Below are positions 41,000 to 56,126 of a stretch of 64,000 bases of DNA, piece by piece; position 1 is the first letter of the stretch; each line of letters opens with the position of its first letter. The stretch lies in NCBI RefSeq assembly GCF_020085105.1, contig NC_058043.1:19582667-19646666 (forward strand). Reading direction: 5' to 3'. The notes under the pieces were generated by a model that worked only from the letters and a program-made list of their open reading frames with translations, did no database searches and was not told where the DNA came from. The translations under genes and the position numbers were made by a program. The DNA is from Siniperca chuatsi (lineage: Eukaryota > Chordata > Actinopteri > Centrarchiformes > Sinipercidae).

Positions 41000-41802
41000 G
41001 GGAGTGAGAGTGCCTGTATAAACTGAAAGGATATAAGAACTGCAAATGAACCAAAAATCATTTATTTTAACTTCTTCAGTATACATATTGCATGTGAAAA
41101 TAATAAACTAAGCAATTAGCGAAAAAGTCTAGCAAAATAAGTGAGTAAATGGGAAAGGGTCAAAACGTTTCTAGTGCACCTTAGTAAAAAAAATTTAAAA
41201 TGTTTTAACAAACATTTGTATTTCTAGCATTAACATCACATTTATCAGCAAACTAAAATCCTATTATCTCGCAATTTAAATCAGAAAGTTCAAAGTTATA
41301 GTTGATACAACATTACTGCACAATTGCTAACATTCAGTAGACAGTTTAACAAGTCTAAACCACGTTGTCAGCTTTTAATTGAAGTTCATACAAACTCCAT
41401 TATCTATCAGTGCACAACAGATTACCTGTTTTACAAAACAGAGAAAGAAAGTGATTTTCACTAATGCTGCAAGAAGACCATCGGCCCCTGCTGCTGTATT
41501 ATTAACCCAAAAGAAAGTGAGTCAAAAATGCACCACAGAAATAAGAGCATAGCAACTAATACAACCTGGAGGCTAAATACAGCTGCCATCTTGGAGAGTC
41601 CGAAACAATAAAGAGATAGAAAGAATCAAACCAAGGCGATACGCTATACTAATAAAAATCCTGTCACTGATCACTCTGCCTTTTATTAGCAAAGCTGAGA
41701 ATACAAAAAACATTTGCAACTTTATGCAACTTTTGCACCAAAATGGCAAAAGTATGTCTTTTTGTGCTGCTGGAGAGGCAGCCAGGCCTCCTTACTAAAT
41801 CC
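41000..41802 (-). other. lrrn1: lrrn1 3' UTR region
   Basis: On the minus strand AATAAA occurs at 41692-41697, 106 bases past the stop, and again at 41061-41066. Either could end the transcript. No ORF is supported here. Confidence 0.4.
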
Positions 41803-43998
<2,196 letters not shown>

Positions 43999-44019
43999 CT
44001 GGAGAAAGGCTTGGAGGGA

Positions 44020-47000
44020 AGGTTCATGAGCATTAGTCTCCTTTGCTGCTAGCTAGATACTGTAGGCACTTTCCAAAGTGGTGATTTCTAATCCAGGAGA
44101 AAGTTATTTGCAGAAGCTAGGGCAGAAGATCATCTGGTCCAAACTTGACCTCTGCTGATTGTTTTGTCTCTTCTCACTTCCTCACCTTGAGGTTTAAGCC
44201 TAAAAAAAAGACAGAAAGCAAGTGAAATGTTAAAGCCTGTAACATCGATATACAAACTCTGTGATTATCTGTTTGCAAAAAGGTAGTGGATAAGACAACA
44301 CAGTAAAGGACTAAAACTGAAAAACAGCTGAATAGAGAATGTGAGAAAGTAAGAGAGTCATATCTGGTTTCTTTGTAGAGTGTAACAAATGAGGCAAGTG
44401 GCAGTTTTCCACAGTGCCACCCCACAGACATTTAGGGGACTAAGTTGATGTGTCTAACAGGGCAGAATGAATCTGTCAAATTTGTCTTGTTACCCTGCTA
44501 TCGTGTAGACATTAATTCCTTCCTTTTAATGAGCTCCTACACAGCCTGACACAGTTTGAAGATAAGAATAAGTTTGAACAAACGTTACCTCTGGATTTTG
44601 ACATAAAATTGAGTGAGACCATGCATGCCAAACCTCCCCCGACTTAACCATAATGCTATTCGCTTGGTTATTCTCTTTGTTTAACTGTTTCGTGGGTGAA
44701 AATTACAGGTACTGTTTCTTTACATGTTAAGAAAGTAACCAGTTACAGCAATGGAATCTAAAGCCTTTGAACAACTATAATTTGGCTATTCTATTACAAG
44801 AAATGTCCATTTACCTTAGCATACACATAAGCGGAGTGATGAGGGTGATGCAGAATGTTGGTACAGTACGCACTGTATTTGTCAGTATTTAAGATGATAT
44901 GGTTGATATTAGCTCTGCTTCCCTCATGTGTTGCATATCTGTCTCATCTGATTCTGATCAGAGAATACCAACATGTTTTTCTCTCTGTGCTGGTAGATTA
45001 TCTGCAAACCAGCTTGGTATCAGTGATCCTCTTGAACAAGTGTGTGGGGTGGGCACAGTCGGCAGCTCTGGCTGTGAGCCCATTACACAACAGGCTTAAT
45101 AAACAGGGAGTGTGTGCTCTTCACTGTTAATCACTCACTACTTATGATACAGGCCAATGGGAAGCAGTCATACACACGTGAATTGAATTTAGAATTTTTT
45201 TAAGAGCCAAAGCTATGGCTGTGCTGTGTGCACACAACGTGGTCAAGACTAAGACGAGCAGAGAAAGACTGGAGTGAACTGACAGGCTAAGCCCCCAAAG
45301 GAATTGTTATATTTTACACTTTTGCTTTCATTTGTCGATTTCATGATGCCAACTCCTAGAAACGTCTGTAGGGATAACAGTTACAGACTATGTTTTCACA
45401 AGCAGATATGACATCATGAGCAATGGGTGAAGATGAAGAATCAGTCCTCAGTTTCTTTGAACAAATCCTGTGTCCATGCATATTAAACTCTTGTGTGATC
45501 ATTTTGATTTTCTTTTTTAAATGATAGAAAAAATATAATAAGTTTTGTGTGTGCAGGCATTACTCTGTTAGCGTTCATGTGTGTGTAAGTGAGTGACTGT
45601 TTGTGTGTGATGAAGGACTTGTCAAAAGTGGCAATTATCTAAACAACCAAAAGGAATAATCAGCTTCTATAATAGTTTAAATTAGCAAGAGAGAAAAAAA
45701 AGAGGCTTTCTCTCACTCACTAAGACTAAACACCACAGTGTCAGCTTCTAGTCTGACTTACACTCATAGAAATTCACATTTATCCTCATAAATAAACTGA
45801 GGTTAAGCATCCAGTGTGTGTGTGTGCAACAGAGAGAGATAGTTGGGTGTATTTAGTTTCACATCAAAACTGACAAGTTCCTCCAGTATTAACATAAAAC
45901 AGATACAGATTGTTTTCTCTCTCCTTTCATGTGCTCTCTGTTCACGCCCTGCGATGTGTTGACACCTTCTCACAGTTTTTCCTCCACATTTGCATGTACA
46001 ATAGTATAAAAGCAGCTCAACAAATGCAAAATGAAACACTTTACTATGCAGACATCAACATCATGAGATTGTTTCTAGAAAATTAAACATGCCAGAAGAG
46101 TGAAAAAGCATTTTTTTTCTCATATTCGCCAAAGGGAGGGAAATCAAATACAATTTCACAGTTCATCCATGTTTGTTTCTGTTTGAGTAAGAACGCATAT
46201 GGTGCCTGATATCAGGTGGCTGGTCTCTGCAATGACACAGTCACACTCAAACTGATCTAACTGATTCCCTTACTGTGACTTAAGTGTGGCAGCAGGGACC
46301 TGCACCTTCTCTAGGCTGTATTCATAGATCCTGACTGTGAATAACTGCTGAACATGCGGCACCTCCTTCTGCCTTTGATCATCCATCATGCGGTTTCTCA
46401 AATAATCCATTTAAATGTCTTTCAATTAAACTACTTGCCGAAATACTGTGCCTCGGTATATGCAGTAGCGATTTACTTGGTAATACATTTGTCTGTCCTC
46501 TGTCTTCCTCCATGTGCTGCGCTGCTGCTCGGGTATCAAATCGGAGGAGACAGGCAGAGTAATCGCTGCTTTCATGCTGTGGCCATAAAACTCAGACACC
46601 TGGCACCAGGCTTCTGGCAGACTGGCAGCACTATGGGGGTCTGCATCCATTCCCACCTATCTCTTAACGTGTGTACGTGTTGACCTTATTGACCCAAGAA
46701 ATCTCTGCTGAGCACATATGCTCTTTCACTGAAAGCTTCATAATCACTGCAGTACACAAATTTATACTTACTAGCTGCCCAGTATACCCATAGATACCTA
46801 TTGTTGGCTGCAGACCAGCTCCACTAAAGTGGTTGGAGTTACGCATTGTGCCTATACCTTTAAGTTTTACGGTCAAGCTTTGCTAGCCAAATACATGATC
46901 CCTCACCGGCTTCCCACCCGTGAACAACACCAAGCTCTCCGGGCCCATGTTGTTCCTGGGATTCAAGCTGGCATACAGCCTGCTGCTCTACCACTCTGTT

Positions 47001-47328
47001 ACAGCGTGTGTAGGATAAGATCCTCTGTGGCCTATACCTTGACATCTATATCACATAATTTGTGCAGCAAATAGCTTTCATGTAGATGACATGTGTTCTG
47101 ACCTTTAAAGCACGCTCTACCAGCCATCCATCAATTTTCTACACAGAATGTATCATATATCTGAATCAACACACATACAAATTCCCCTTCACTTTTCACC
47201 TTTTACATGACTACATTTCCCATAGCACAGTACAACACCTCTGACTTCCACTTTGACATGGTGGTTTAAAACAGATACTAGTAGAAACAGTAGTTGGATA
47301 TAAAAACATACTGTATACATACTGTAAA
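44020..47328. other. Noncoding upstream region of lrrn1, first part
   Basis: No coding region, RNA gene or recognised repeat that I can support. Short open frames here have no family resemblance. Confidence 0.7.
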
Positions 47329-47500
47329 TATCGTAGAAAATGTTTCAGTCGTAGTCATCTGGACACTGTTTTCAGAATCAAGACGTTTGGCTCCCATCCG
47401 GAAGTCATTCTCAATTGTGAATGACTTCCGGATGGGAGCCAAACGTCTTGATTCTGAAAACAGTGTCCAGATGACTACGACTGAAACATTTTCTACGATA
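47329..47500. repeat. 172-bp nearly perfect palindrome
   Basis: Arms of 86 bases meet with no spacer (centre 47414/47415). I find one mismatch (47411/47418) near the centre. The outer ends read TATCGTAGAA and its complement. It sits in otherwise unique upstream sequence of lrrn1. Confidence 0.9.
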
Positions 47501-50500
47501 GAACACTCCTGGACGAATGAGGGACTACACCGTCATACTGTAAATACATACATTCATATATTAAACAGCTCTGCAAACAACTTCCTCATCGCAATTATAC
47601 AAATAATATTATTCCTGGAAATTAAATGTGAATTCAGAGCAGAAATAGTAACCTTTTATTCTGCCTCCAAGTCCTAGCTACTAGTCTCGTCTCAGAACAT
47701 GACACAAACTACAACAGAGAAGTGAAATCCCACAGGATCATATCCAAGAGGGAGTGAGGTTTGTTATAGCGCCATGCTGTACAGAATGACTTTGGTGGGA
47801 CAACACCTTTGTGAACTCTGGTTCTCTGGGATGCAACAGAGATTACTGCCAAAGCAGGGCTGGACCAGGTGTGTACCAGCACCTGTATCCTGAAAATCTA
47901 TTGCTAATCTCTAAAGGCAGCAGAGAGCAAAGCCACTGTAGGAACATAATTAAAAATGCATGCATATCTATGTATATACACTGCATCTATCTCCACAAAA
48001 TTCCCCATTGCGACATGCATGCATACACAGACCACTGGAAGGAGGCAGAAAAATCCCTCAACAGCTTGGCATTATCCAGCTGACTGTCTGAGTTGAAGCC
48101 TCCAGCAGGAGGGATTTACTTTCTTTGCTCACCCAATCCTTATGAGGTTTTAATCTAAGTACACATTACACATCTAAAACAACACATCTACAAATATACA
48201 TCTACAGTAGCTGGTATTTCCACTGGGTTCTCATAAACCTTCAGAGGATCACTGGCCCTGAGGTTCAAAGCAAAACAGCGAGATTGTGGGACATAATGAG
48301 CTTTGTCTGCTTCATGCTAAGGCCTCATAAATGCATTTATAAGACATGATCTCTGGACAATACAGGGAGCAATGGAGATAATCAGATAATTAAAGAAACA
48401 CAGACCTGCAGTCAGATGCAGGGAGCATTTCTCAAGATCTGTGAAATGTAGGTCTTTGTGTGTGCAGGCAGCAGTCACTGTTTTCAGTGGAAGAAATTAA
48501 AAAAAGGCTCTGAGTTTGGTTTTAAGAAATATCATTTAACTTGTTTTTACACCTGAGAGTTTTGATGCAAACCTGCTAATACTACACTTCACTATATGCC
48601 ACCGGTGCAGCCAGGAGGAACCTTGCTTGATAGTACACTGCATAATTTTTCATAGGAGGCTGTGCTTTACCCCCTCTATTCCAGAGGCCCCTTTTCACTG
48701 GGTGCAAAATGTAAGCAGTGTTTCTGAATCAGCAGCCGCACAACAGGCTCACAGACATGCCATCACCATAGCAACGGCTATGCCACCGGCATGTCTGTTT
48801 CATAACCAAATGAGAAAACAGGAGAAGACAGCTATTAGTGTCATCAGGCAGCTAAAGGAGTATACCGGTGACAACTACTACCGGTACAAGAAGGTGACTG
48901 CAGCATAAAAGCATATGGTAAAACAACAGAGCATATATGCATGATATGGCTGTGCTTACACCATGACCAATAAACACAACCATATTGTGCACACATGCTC
49001 AAATGTCTGCCTTTTCCCCTATATCACCATACACCTCATTGAATGATTTCTACTCTAAAGCTACCAGTTTCTCAAGACAATCAGTTTCAATCCAGAGCTG
49101 TCGTGTGGTGCTGGGAAGTTGAGTAGTGCTGCCTGATGGTTTCTCCATGTCCTCACTGCGCTGGCCTGCCTGAGAGACATCCTGTTCCTGCTCCATTAGT
49201 ATGCAAGCGTCTCACTTCACATCGCACAGGGCTTTGGTGCAGCTGCTGATGGCAGAGGTGTAGAGTCGAGGAGGAGATGGATGCATGTCCACTCAGTCAG
49301 AGAGAAAAGAGAAAGTGAAGAAGGAGGGGGTGGAGAGCTCCGCTTCAATTAGAAGGCCACAGGAGGAAACCGCTGAACTGAAAATGCAACAGGGCTGAAG
49401 GTACAATGAGAAAATCCAAAACCATGTGAGGAATTAAAGGAAAGTATGCTGCATACTTTTACAATGTTTCTTCAGACTCCATTAAGGTTTAAAAGTCGCA
49501 GCGTGGCAAATTGTTTCTGTGTTTCTATTTACTGCAAATCCATATGGTAGCTTTATTTCCCCGTGGAACTGAGATGGATCTTGACACAATTTTTCTACTC
49601 TGGCTCTCATTTTTTTCCTCTTCCCTTTTTGCCCTCATCCTCCCCCTCCACTTCATCTCTCCTTACAGTCCTAGTGTTGGTGAAAAGCCAATATGTTGTC
49701 ATTGGAGCATAGATCAATCATTCTGACAAAACCAAAGTCTCTAATCTCAGGGGAATCCCTATTTGAAACAATGCAGAGGTTAAGGAAGATTAACTTGCAC
49801 AGTTAAAATCTAAAACAAAAGGATTGGACCAATAATAAGGCTTTTAAAATGGATTTTCATAAATGTACCTCTACATGATGTCTCTCTCCCCCCCCCCCCC
49901 ATATTTTTGATCCACTTTAACTGTGCATTTAGTTTTAAATTGATATCAGTCCTGTACAATTTAATTTCAAAACACTTAAAATAAGGTTTTTTTTAGTACT
50001 ATACATAGTTTACAATGTATGATTACATCCAGAAGCATTACAGGCTCTTGCACCCTGTCTATCTAGAAAAAAAGTGGTGTGCAAGGTGATAACACAAATT
50101 CATTTCAGTTTATCGCTGATAAAAACAAAGGATGACAAAACAGCTGACTCAGTCATAACATCTTGACAAAACCTTTCAAAGGCCCATCGTGTTTCCATGT
50201 TCCCCTTCAGATCACGCTCACAAAGGGAGAAGGTCAAGCTGTTGCACCCTTGTCTCCACTGCTGTGGGAACCCCAGCACCAGCACATGCATGAGTTAGGC
50301 CCTATGGCTCACAATGGATCCTACCCAAACACACACAGACACACCGAGACGTGTCTTTGTTTCGGCAGGTTCTCACACTCCTCATTACCAGCTAAGGAGA
50401 TATTTCACTGTGCATTGTGAAGATTGGGGGAAGGTGCCATGGCCTCCTAAACTCTCATATCATTGGCTCATTGCGTGATATATGTATCAACTGCCTGCCT

Positions 50501-51690
50501 TTACTCCCAAGACAAAGTAAACTCTATAGAGTTGAGTGGCTGCGGTTGCTAGAAAACAAGAGTGCAAATCATCCAATGCATAATGTATCTCCTGTTCAAC
50601 TCAGACCTGACTACCATAGTGTATTGATAGTGAGTTTTTTGTGGTGTTAATGATCTCAGTAACAGGTGCCACTGTAATGCAACAGCTGAAACAACAGAGC
50701 CCACTTGACAAAGGTGACCCTAACAATACAGACTCCCCCTGCTTTCTCAAACTGAACTAGAAACACTGGATTGTCTTTCTCTCTCCTCAGTGTGTTTATT
50801 TCAGACATCTGCCAATTTCCTGACCCTTAGGCATGCAAATAGGTTTGATGGAGCACATGAGCCCATAGCTGCTACTCAGCTGTTTCAGCTGCACCCTGCA
50901 CTGGCGAGTGATGCTGCAGTTTGTGTTAATGTTGTAAACACTACACTGTTAGTTGAACCTGGTGTCACGGTGCAGATAAATATCAGGACTGCTGGCAAGA
51001 CTGCAGGTTTAATAATGAGCCCTTTAGAGACTCACAATTTACATTAATATGTGGCTTTTTATGGCAAAAGTATAAACAGAGCATGTGTAAAACTAAATAT
51101 TGCAACTTAACACAGGTTTGCTGTGCACAGATTTATTTGGTTCATGTTTTATTTGCTTCCCTCCCACTGATCTCGGATCATTTTATATTTATCAACTGTC
51201 TAGACTTGAGAACGGTTCATAATAATCATATATCTACTGTATATAGTTTGGCCGCAGAGCACAGTGTCCTTGCAAATCTAATACGGCTATAATACATTTT
51301 ATTGGCTGACCCAATGCACACATTGCAGATAAATGCTAAGGAGACATCGATAAATATAGACAACTTTAGGATCTCTTTTCTGTCCAAACTAAATCTTTGT
51401 TTGCTGAAGCTATAAAAACACTATCTTTCCTCTTTGCGGCGGTAACACGCGCTGCACGAGGACCCACGCCATGGAGAGAGAACGCGTTATTGTTTCATTT
51501 CATCTTTGTTGATCAGTGCATTTCTTAAAACATAAAAATGATGACTTCATCTTTAGTTTATTAAACTAGACCGGTCTGAAATACTCGCCCCTTTCTACCG
51601 AGCAAGAAATTCAAGGAATCATTTGAGATATTTTATGGGCATATGTATCAAGATTTCAGCACATGCATAAAATAAACACATTGCTCTCAC
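47501..51690. other. Noncoding upstream region of lrrn1, second part
   Basis: No gene seen. Contains a poly-C run near 49,888 and pyrimidine-rich patches (49,560-49,670). A 93-codon plus-strand frame at 48,627-48,908 has no recognisable motif. Confidence 0.65.
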
Positions 51691-52000
51691 CTATGAAGCG
51701 CCGTATCCCCCGTATGCAAGGCTGCTGCAGGCTACTGTTTCTGACCCATGCAGTATCCGCAGCTCCAGGATGATGCGCGAGGGGGGTGCACACTATGTTT
51801 TGGAATATAAATAATCAGCCTTATTAATGAGAATTAATATTATCTGTAGAAAACACCCCCTTGCTCGTACTATCTGCTCTGATATCCAGTGCTAGAGACA
51901 CGGTGATTATTCTTGAGTGGAAACGCTGCAGCGCACAGCTTCCAGTGACGAGCAGCTGCCTGGCGCAGGTCAGCTGGACTGAAACGCCTCTGACACCTAC
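51691..52000 (-). promoter_or_regulatory. lrrn1: Candidate lrrn1 5' noncoding exon and promoter
   Basis: On the minus strand a consensus donor TTCATAG|GTGAGAG ends a candidate exon at 51691. The region up to about 52,130 is clearly richer in G+C and CpG than its surroundings (for example around 51,900-52,090). No coding ORF accounts for this. It would place the lrrn1 promoter about 8 kb upstream of the coding exon. The upper limit is a guess. Confidence 0.33.
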
Positions 52001-52383
52001 AGTGGTTCCCTAACAGGCAACCTCACCATCTGTTCTGTCATCACCACCATGGGAACAAAAGTCCCTCCCTGCCGCCTACGAGCTGCGAAGTGCGAATTTT
52101 ATGGTGGAAGTGATGGAGCTGCTGGAGGAACCAATGGCACCTAATTGTTTAAATGTTTCTGTTGTTGATCTCTTTAAAATGCGTTTCTATTATCCCTCAT
52201 CGGGTCAACATAACATAAGTCCATTCACCGTCAGTCAGGAAAAGGCTTGAAAACGTGTTTGAGAGGAGGATATCAAAAGACTTTTGGGTGCCATGGACCC
52301 AGAGTTGATATAAATTTAATGACTTGCTAATTAATAATTCATGATAATTATTAAATGAAACTGACTTTAAAGTGGATCTTATG

Positions 52384-52385
<2 letters not shown>

Positions 52386-52423
<38 letters not shown>

Positions 52424-52451
52424 CCTCTCTCTCCCTCTCTCTCTCTCTCTT
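52386..52451. repeat. (CT)n microsatellite, slightly interrupted
   Basis: CT run with CCC interruptions, upstream of lrrn1. Confidence 0.96.
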
Positions 52452-53483
52452 ACACGCACACACACTAATACAAACACTTGCACACAGGAGTCTATGCTGA
52501 AAGAGAGATTTGTCTTTTCTCTCAGACCTGTCACTTGTTTTGATTCTTCCTCCCCCTACCCTCCCTTCCTCTCTAAGGGGAGCAGTGAAAATGACAACGT
52601 TTCATCACTTGCTGTTTGAGCTGCTGCTCTGGGAGCTGCCTGACTGGTCCTTCATCCTTACTGTAGCTACAGAGAAGGAATGTGATCATCTTTGTGTGGA
52701 GACAAGAAAGTGTGCCAGGCAGGTGTCATCTGCAGGTTTTGGCTGTTTATATTGGAAGTAAGCAGAAAGTTACATAGGAGTTTATATTTTTGACTGAAGA
52801 TCAACTCATTGTTATTATTTCTCTTTAATAAAGGCCTGGGCAGGTGTGGCTTTGTCCATCTCTGCTGAAAAATCTTTGAGCAGAACATTGAACCTCTCCT
52901 GGATGTTCCACAATTCACAAGCTCCTGTGTTTGTATAGTTTATAGGGCAGCAATTAATCCAGAAAGGCATGTTTGAAGCTTTAACACATTTATGCATTTG
53001 TCTTATTAATGAAATGCGTAAAAAGTAAATACAGCTTTATGTATTTAGCCTAAAGGTTACTTCTGAACACAAACAGCCAGACATTAAAAGGTTTCGCAGA
53101 ACTGACATTATCATTAAATAGGGTATTTAACCTGATTCAGCTTTGGAGTATTGGAGGATATAGTACAGTAATTAATTTATTTCCTGTCTTGTTTAGAAAG
53201 CATTAAAATGTTCTGTAATAAGTGTAACTGATAACATAACAAAGCCAGCAAGCTTGTTTCTTGTTTGAGTGTCTCTCACGTCGTGCTTGATATTTATAGG
53301 GCCCTGTCCTAAATCTGTATTATTAATATTTAAAGTTCAACAATGAAATATTTTGAAATACATTTCTCATTTAAATAGATTGATGTAAAAAAAAAACTCT
53401 TGCCAATTTTAAAACTTGAAACATACAGTATTTATCGCATCACCTTGGTGTAACTTCTATGGAGACTTGCACTCTTCACAGAC

Positions 53484-53548
53484 TGTCATGGTTCAGCTGT
53501 ACCACTCCTAGTGTCTCTGTCTGTTTGTCCCCAGTTGGTTCCACTCCT

Positions 53549-53610
<62 letters not shown>

Positions 53611-54109
53611 GTGGGGTTCGGCCTCCGGTGAACCTCCAATCAGAACCTGACACACCTGCTACTCATCTGCTGCTATCCACCTGTTCATCCATCCACCAAT
53701 CAAGACCATGCAGTATATCTAGCCGGCTCTTCTCACCAGTCTTTGCCAGATCGCCTGTTTACTCAAGTGGTACCACAGCTTGGCTTCTGACTGTGGCTCG
53801 CAGAAAGTTTTTTTTCCCCTGCATGTTTTCTGAATCCTTGACTAACCCTCTGACTCCTTGTGTTCAGGTTTGTTCCTCTAAACTGACACCTGCCTCCAAA
53901 CCACTCACCGGTTCTCCAGAAATCTCACCATGGATTCACCGCTGTTCCACGTCAGCCAGCTGTCCTCGCCCAGTCTACCTGCTCACGGAGATTCCTTCCA
54001 CACACCTGGTTACTCTTGGACTTGTTTGTACAATAAACCAAAACTAACCACTTCAACTCTCTCTGTTGTCAAGTCATGCTTTTGGGTCTAGAATCTGTGT
54101 ACGATAACA
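53484..54109 (+). mobile_element. Possible solo LTR or LTR-like repeat
   Basis: Begins TGTCATGG and ends GATAACA (TG...CA), carries AATAAA at 54032-54037 and a (GT)n block at 53,555-53,607. Flanks are CAGAC on the left and TAGAC on the right, a four-of-five match for a target duplication. A related copy lies at 57,498-57,918. No internal coding region remains. Alternative: 3' end of another retroposon. Confidence 0.4.
53555..53607. repeat. (GT)n microsatellite
   Basis: About 26 units inside the LTR-like repeat. Confidence 0.97.
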
Positions 54110-54414
54110 TAGACAGATTATGAGACAATGGTCCCCTGGGGATGAATGCCTCTTCTTCCAGCAGAGTCAGAGACCCCATGTTGCATGCTGTCAATATGGA
54201 GCAGAGGCCTACACCTTCTACAGAAAACCGGGGGGGGGGGGTGTCCACTGAAGGTGTCTTCAGAGGGAATGACTTATTCCTTGTGACAACTTCAAAGTGA
54301 ACTCTCAAGCTATTCCTTTAGGGGTGTCTCTGTTATTGACATTAATGATTGAGCCCTTTTACTGCAACAAGAAATGATTTTTAACAACAATCTTCTTATT
54401 CATTTTTTTTGTTT

Positions 54415-54796
54415 AGGAGTTGGGAGTCACGGTTCACTTAGCACACAGACTGGAAACAGGGGGAAACTAGCCTGGCTCTGTCCAAAGCGGGCAAAATCTG
54501 TCTACCAGCACCTCCTAGAGCTCACTAACTAAAATATTATAGCTCATTTTGTTTAATCAGTACAAAATCTTGGTTTGGGGTTATGTGCCTGACTATTTCT
54601 TGGCCGGGACCAGTGACTGCCAAAAGTCTCTGCTAGCTGTTTCCCCCTGTTTCCAGTCTTTGTGCTAAACTAACTGGCTGCTGGCTCCAGCTGCATATTT
54701 ATCATAGAGATGTTAGAGTGGTAACAATCTTCTCATCTAAGTCTCGGCAAGAAAGAGAATAAACAAATTTCCCAAAATATTGAACTACTCCTTTAA
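54415..54796. mobile_element. hAT-like palindromic MITE
   Basis: Contains ACTGGAAACAGGGGGAAAC at the left and GTTTCCCCCTGTTTCCAGT at the right as inverted parts. It ends in CCCAAAATATTGAACTACTC, the reverse of the usual start. It is the same family as the copies at 21,069 and 57,280. Confidence 0.7.
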
Positions 54797-56059
54797 CGCA
54801 GAGACTCACGCTTGGAGACCTTCAACCTTTGTCTAGTAGGGCCAATTGGTAATCCATCCATACTGCTACGATGACTCATGCTGAAGTATTAAACTACAAA
54901 TGGCAAAATTGTTATTGTAACCTTCTGCACACTGTGGTCTGAAACTTTTTCATAACACAGTAAGCACAGTTTCTAAAGTTTTAGTCATCCTTAGAACTGC
55001 TAATAAGATATCTGAAGGATTCCTATATGAGATTATTTTGGCCATTTGACCCTAATCTGAAAAGTGTTTGAATGTTTTACTACTTTTAGATTTAGGAATT
55101 AGGGCAGACTGAGTGCATGTAGCAAATATAGAGCAAAACCTTTGTAAATAAAAATGCATTAATGAAATTTAATTCATTTTACTGGGGGCCAACTGGAACT
55201 CGTTCAAAGGCCTTTGTGGTGTCCAAAAATTGCACTGTGGGAACCGCTCGTATCGTTCCACCACCACAGAAAGCTTCAAAGTTGATTCAGCAGTTACTCT
55301 ACGTGTTAGTTGCAACCGGCAAATCATAATTTCTCACCATTAACCTGCAGTGCTTGTGGTGTGGTTGCTATGGCAACAACTCCCTCCCAGGAAAGGCGAT
55401 GCAGCATATCCACCGATTTATTAGATCTCTGATCACACAGCTCCCTCCACATGGCCATCTGGGAAAACCAGTCACACAGAAACGTATGCCCCCCGTTTTA
55501 CATTTCGCAAGTCTTCTCATCATTTTGCCGCATTACACTCTGCTGACTAGAAGACAAGGTGTCGTTTTTCTTGTCAGTGCTTGTTTTCGGTCAAAGATGG
55601 GTAGAATATTAAATGAGAAGTGTTGAGGAGTGATGAATGTTGGAAGAAAATAAAGTGGATGCTGAGAAGTAGTCAAAGACAGACACACAGACACATATGA
55701 CTTCACTGCAAGTGAACTGGTAATGCCTCTATCTTTACCAGAAGCATTTGTTCAAGTTCACATTGTTTATTTGGAGTATGTTATTGAATGTCTATTAGAA
55801 CATAAGAGGACAGAGAGTTTTACATAGAGTTTAAAAATGTAGTACTTTAATTTGATTTTCATGATTCAATCTGATCTTTTAATTAATTGGCATTAATATT
55901 AACAGCTTGATGCTGTCTTCAGCTGTAACTGGAGCAGATGCCTGCCTGTGAATGTTTAGCACATTTGCTACCTTGTTGTTACACTATCAGACCAGTCCTG
56001 GTATCATCACCACCTTCTGCCAGGCTAGAGCAAACACTGCTGACAAACTGCAGATGTTT

Positions 56060-56126
<67 letters not shown>

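Noticed and set aside
47294..47677. 127-codon frame across the palindrome
   Set aside because: Frame openness comes from the palindrome itself (the same sequence read twice in opposite sense); no start context or homology.
48627..48908. 93-codon frame upstream of lrrn1
   Set aside because: No conserved motif, no splice context and no neighbouring exon; not enough to call a gene.
53511..54047. 178-codon plus-strand frame
   Set aside because: Runs through a (GT)n microsatellite and an LTR-like repeat; composition is low complexity (Cys-Val repeats) and it matches no protein family I know.
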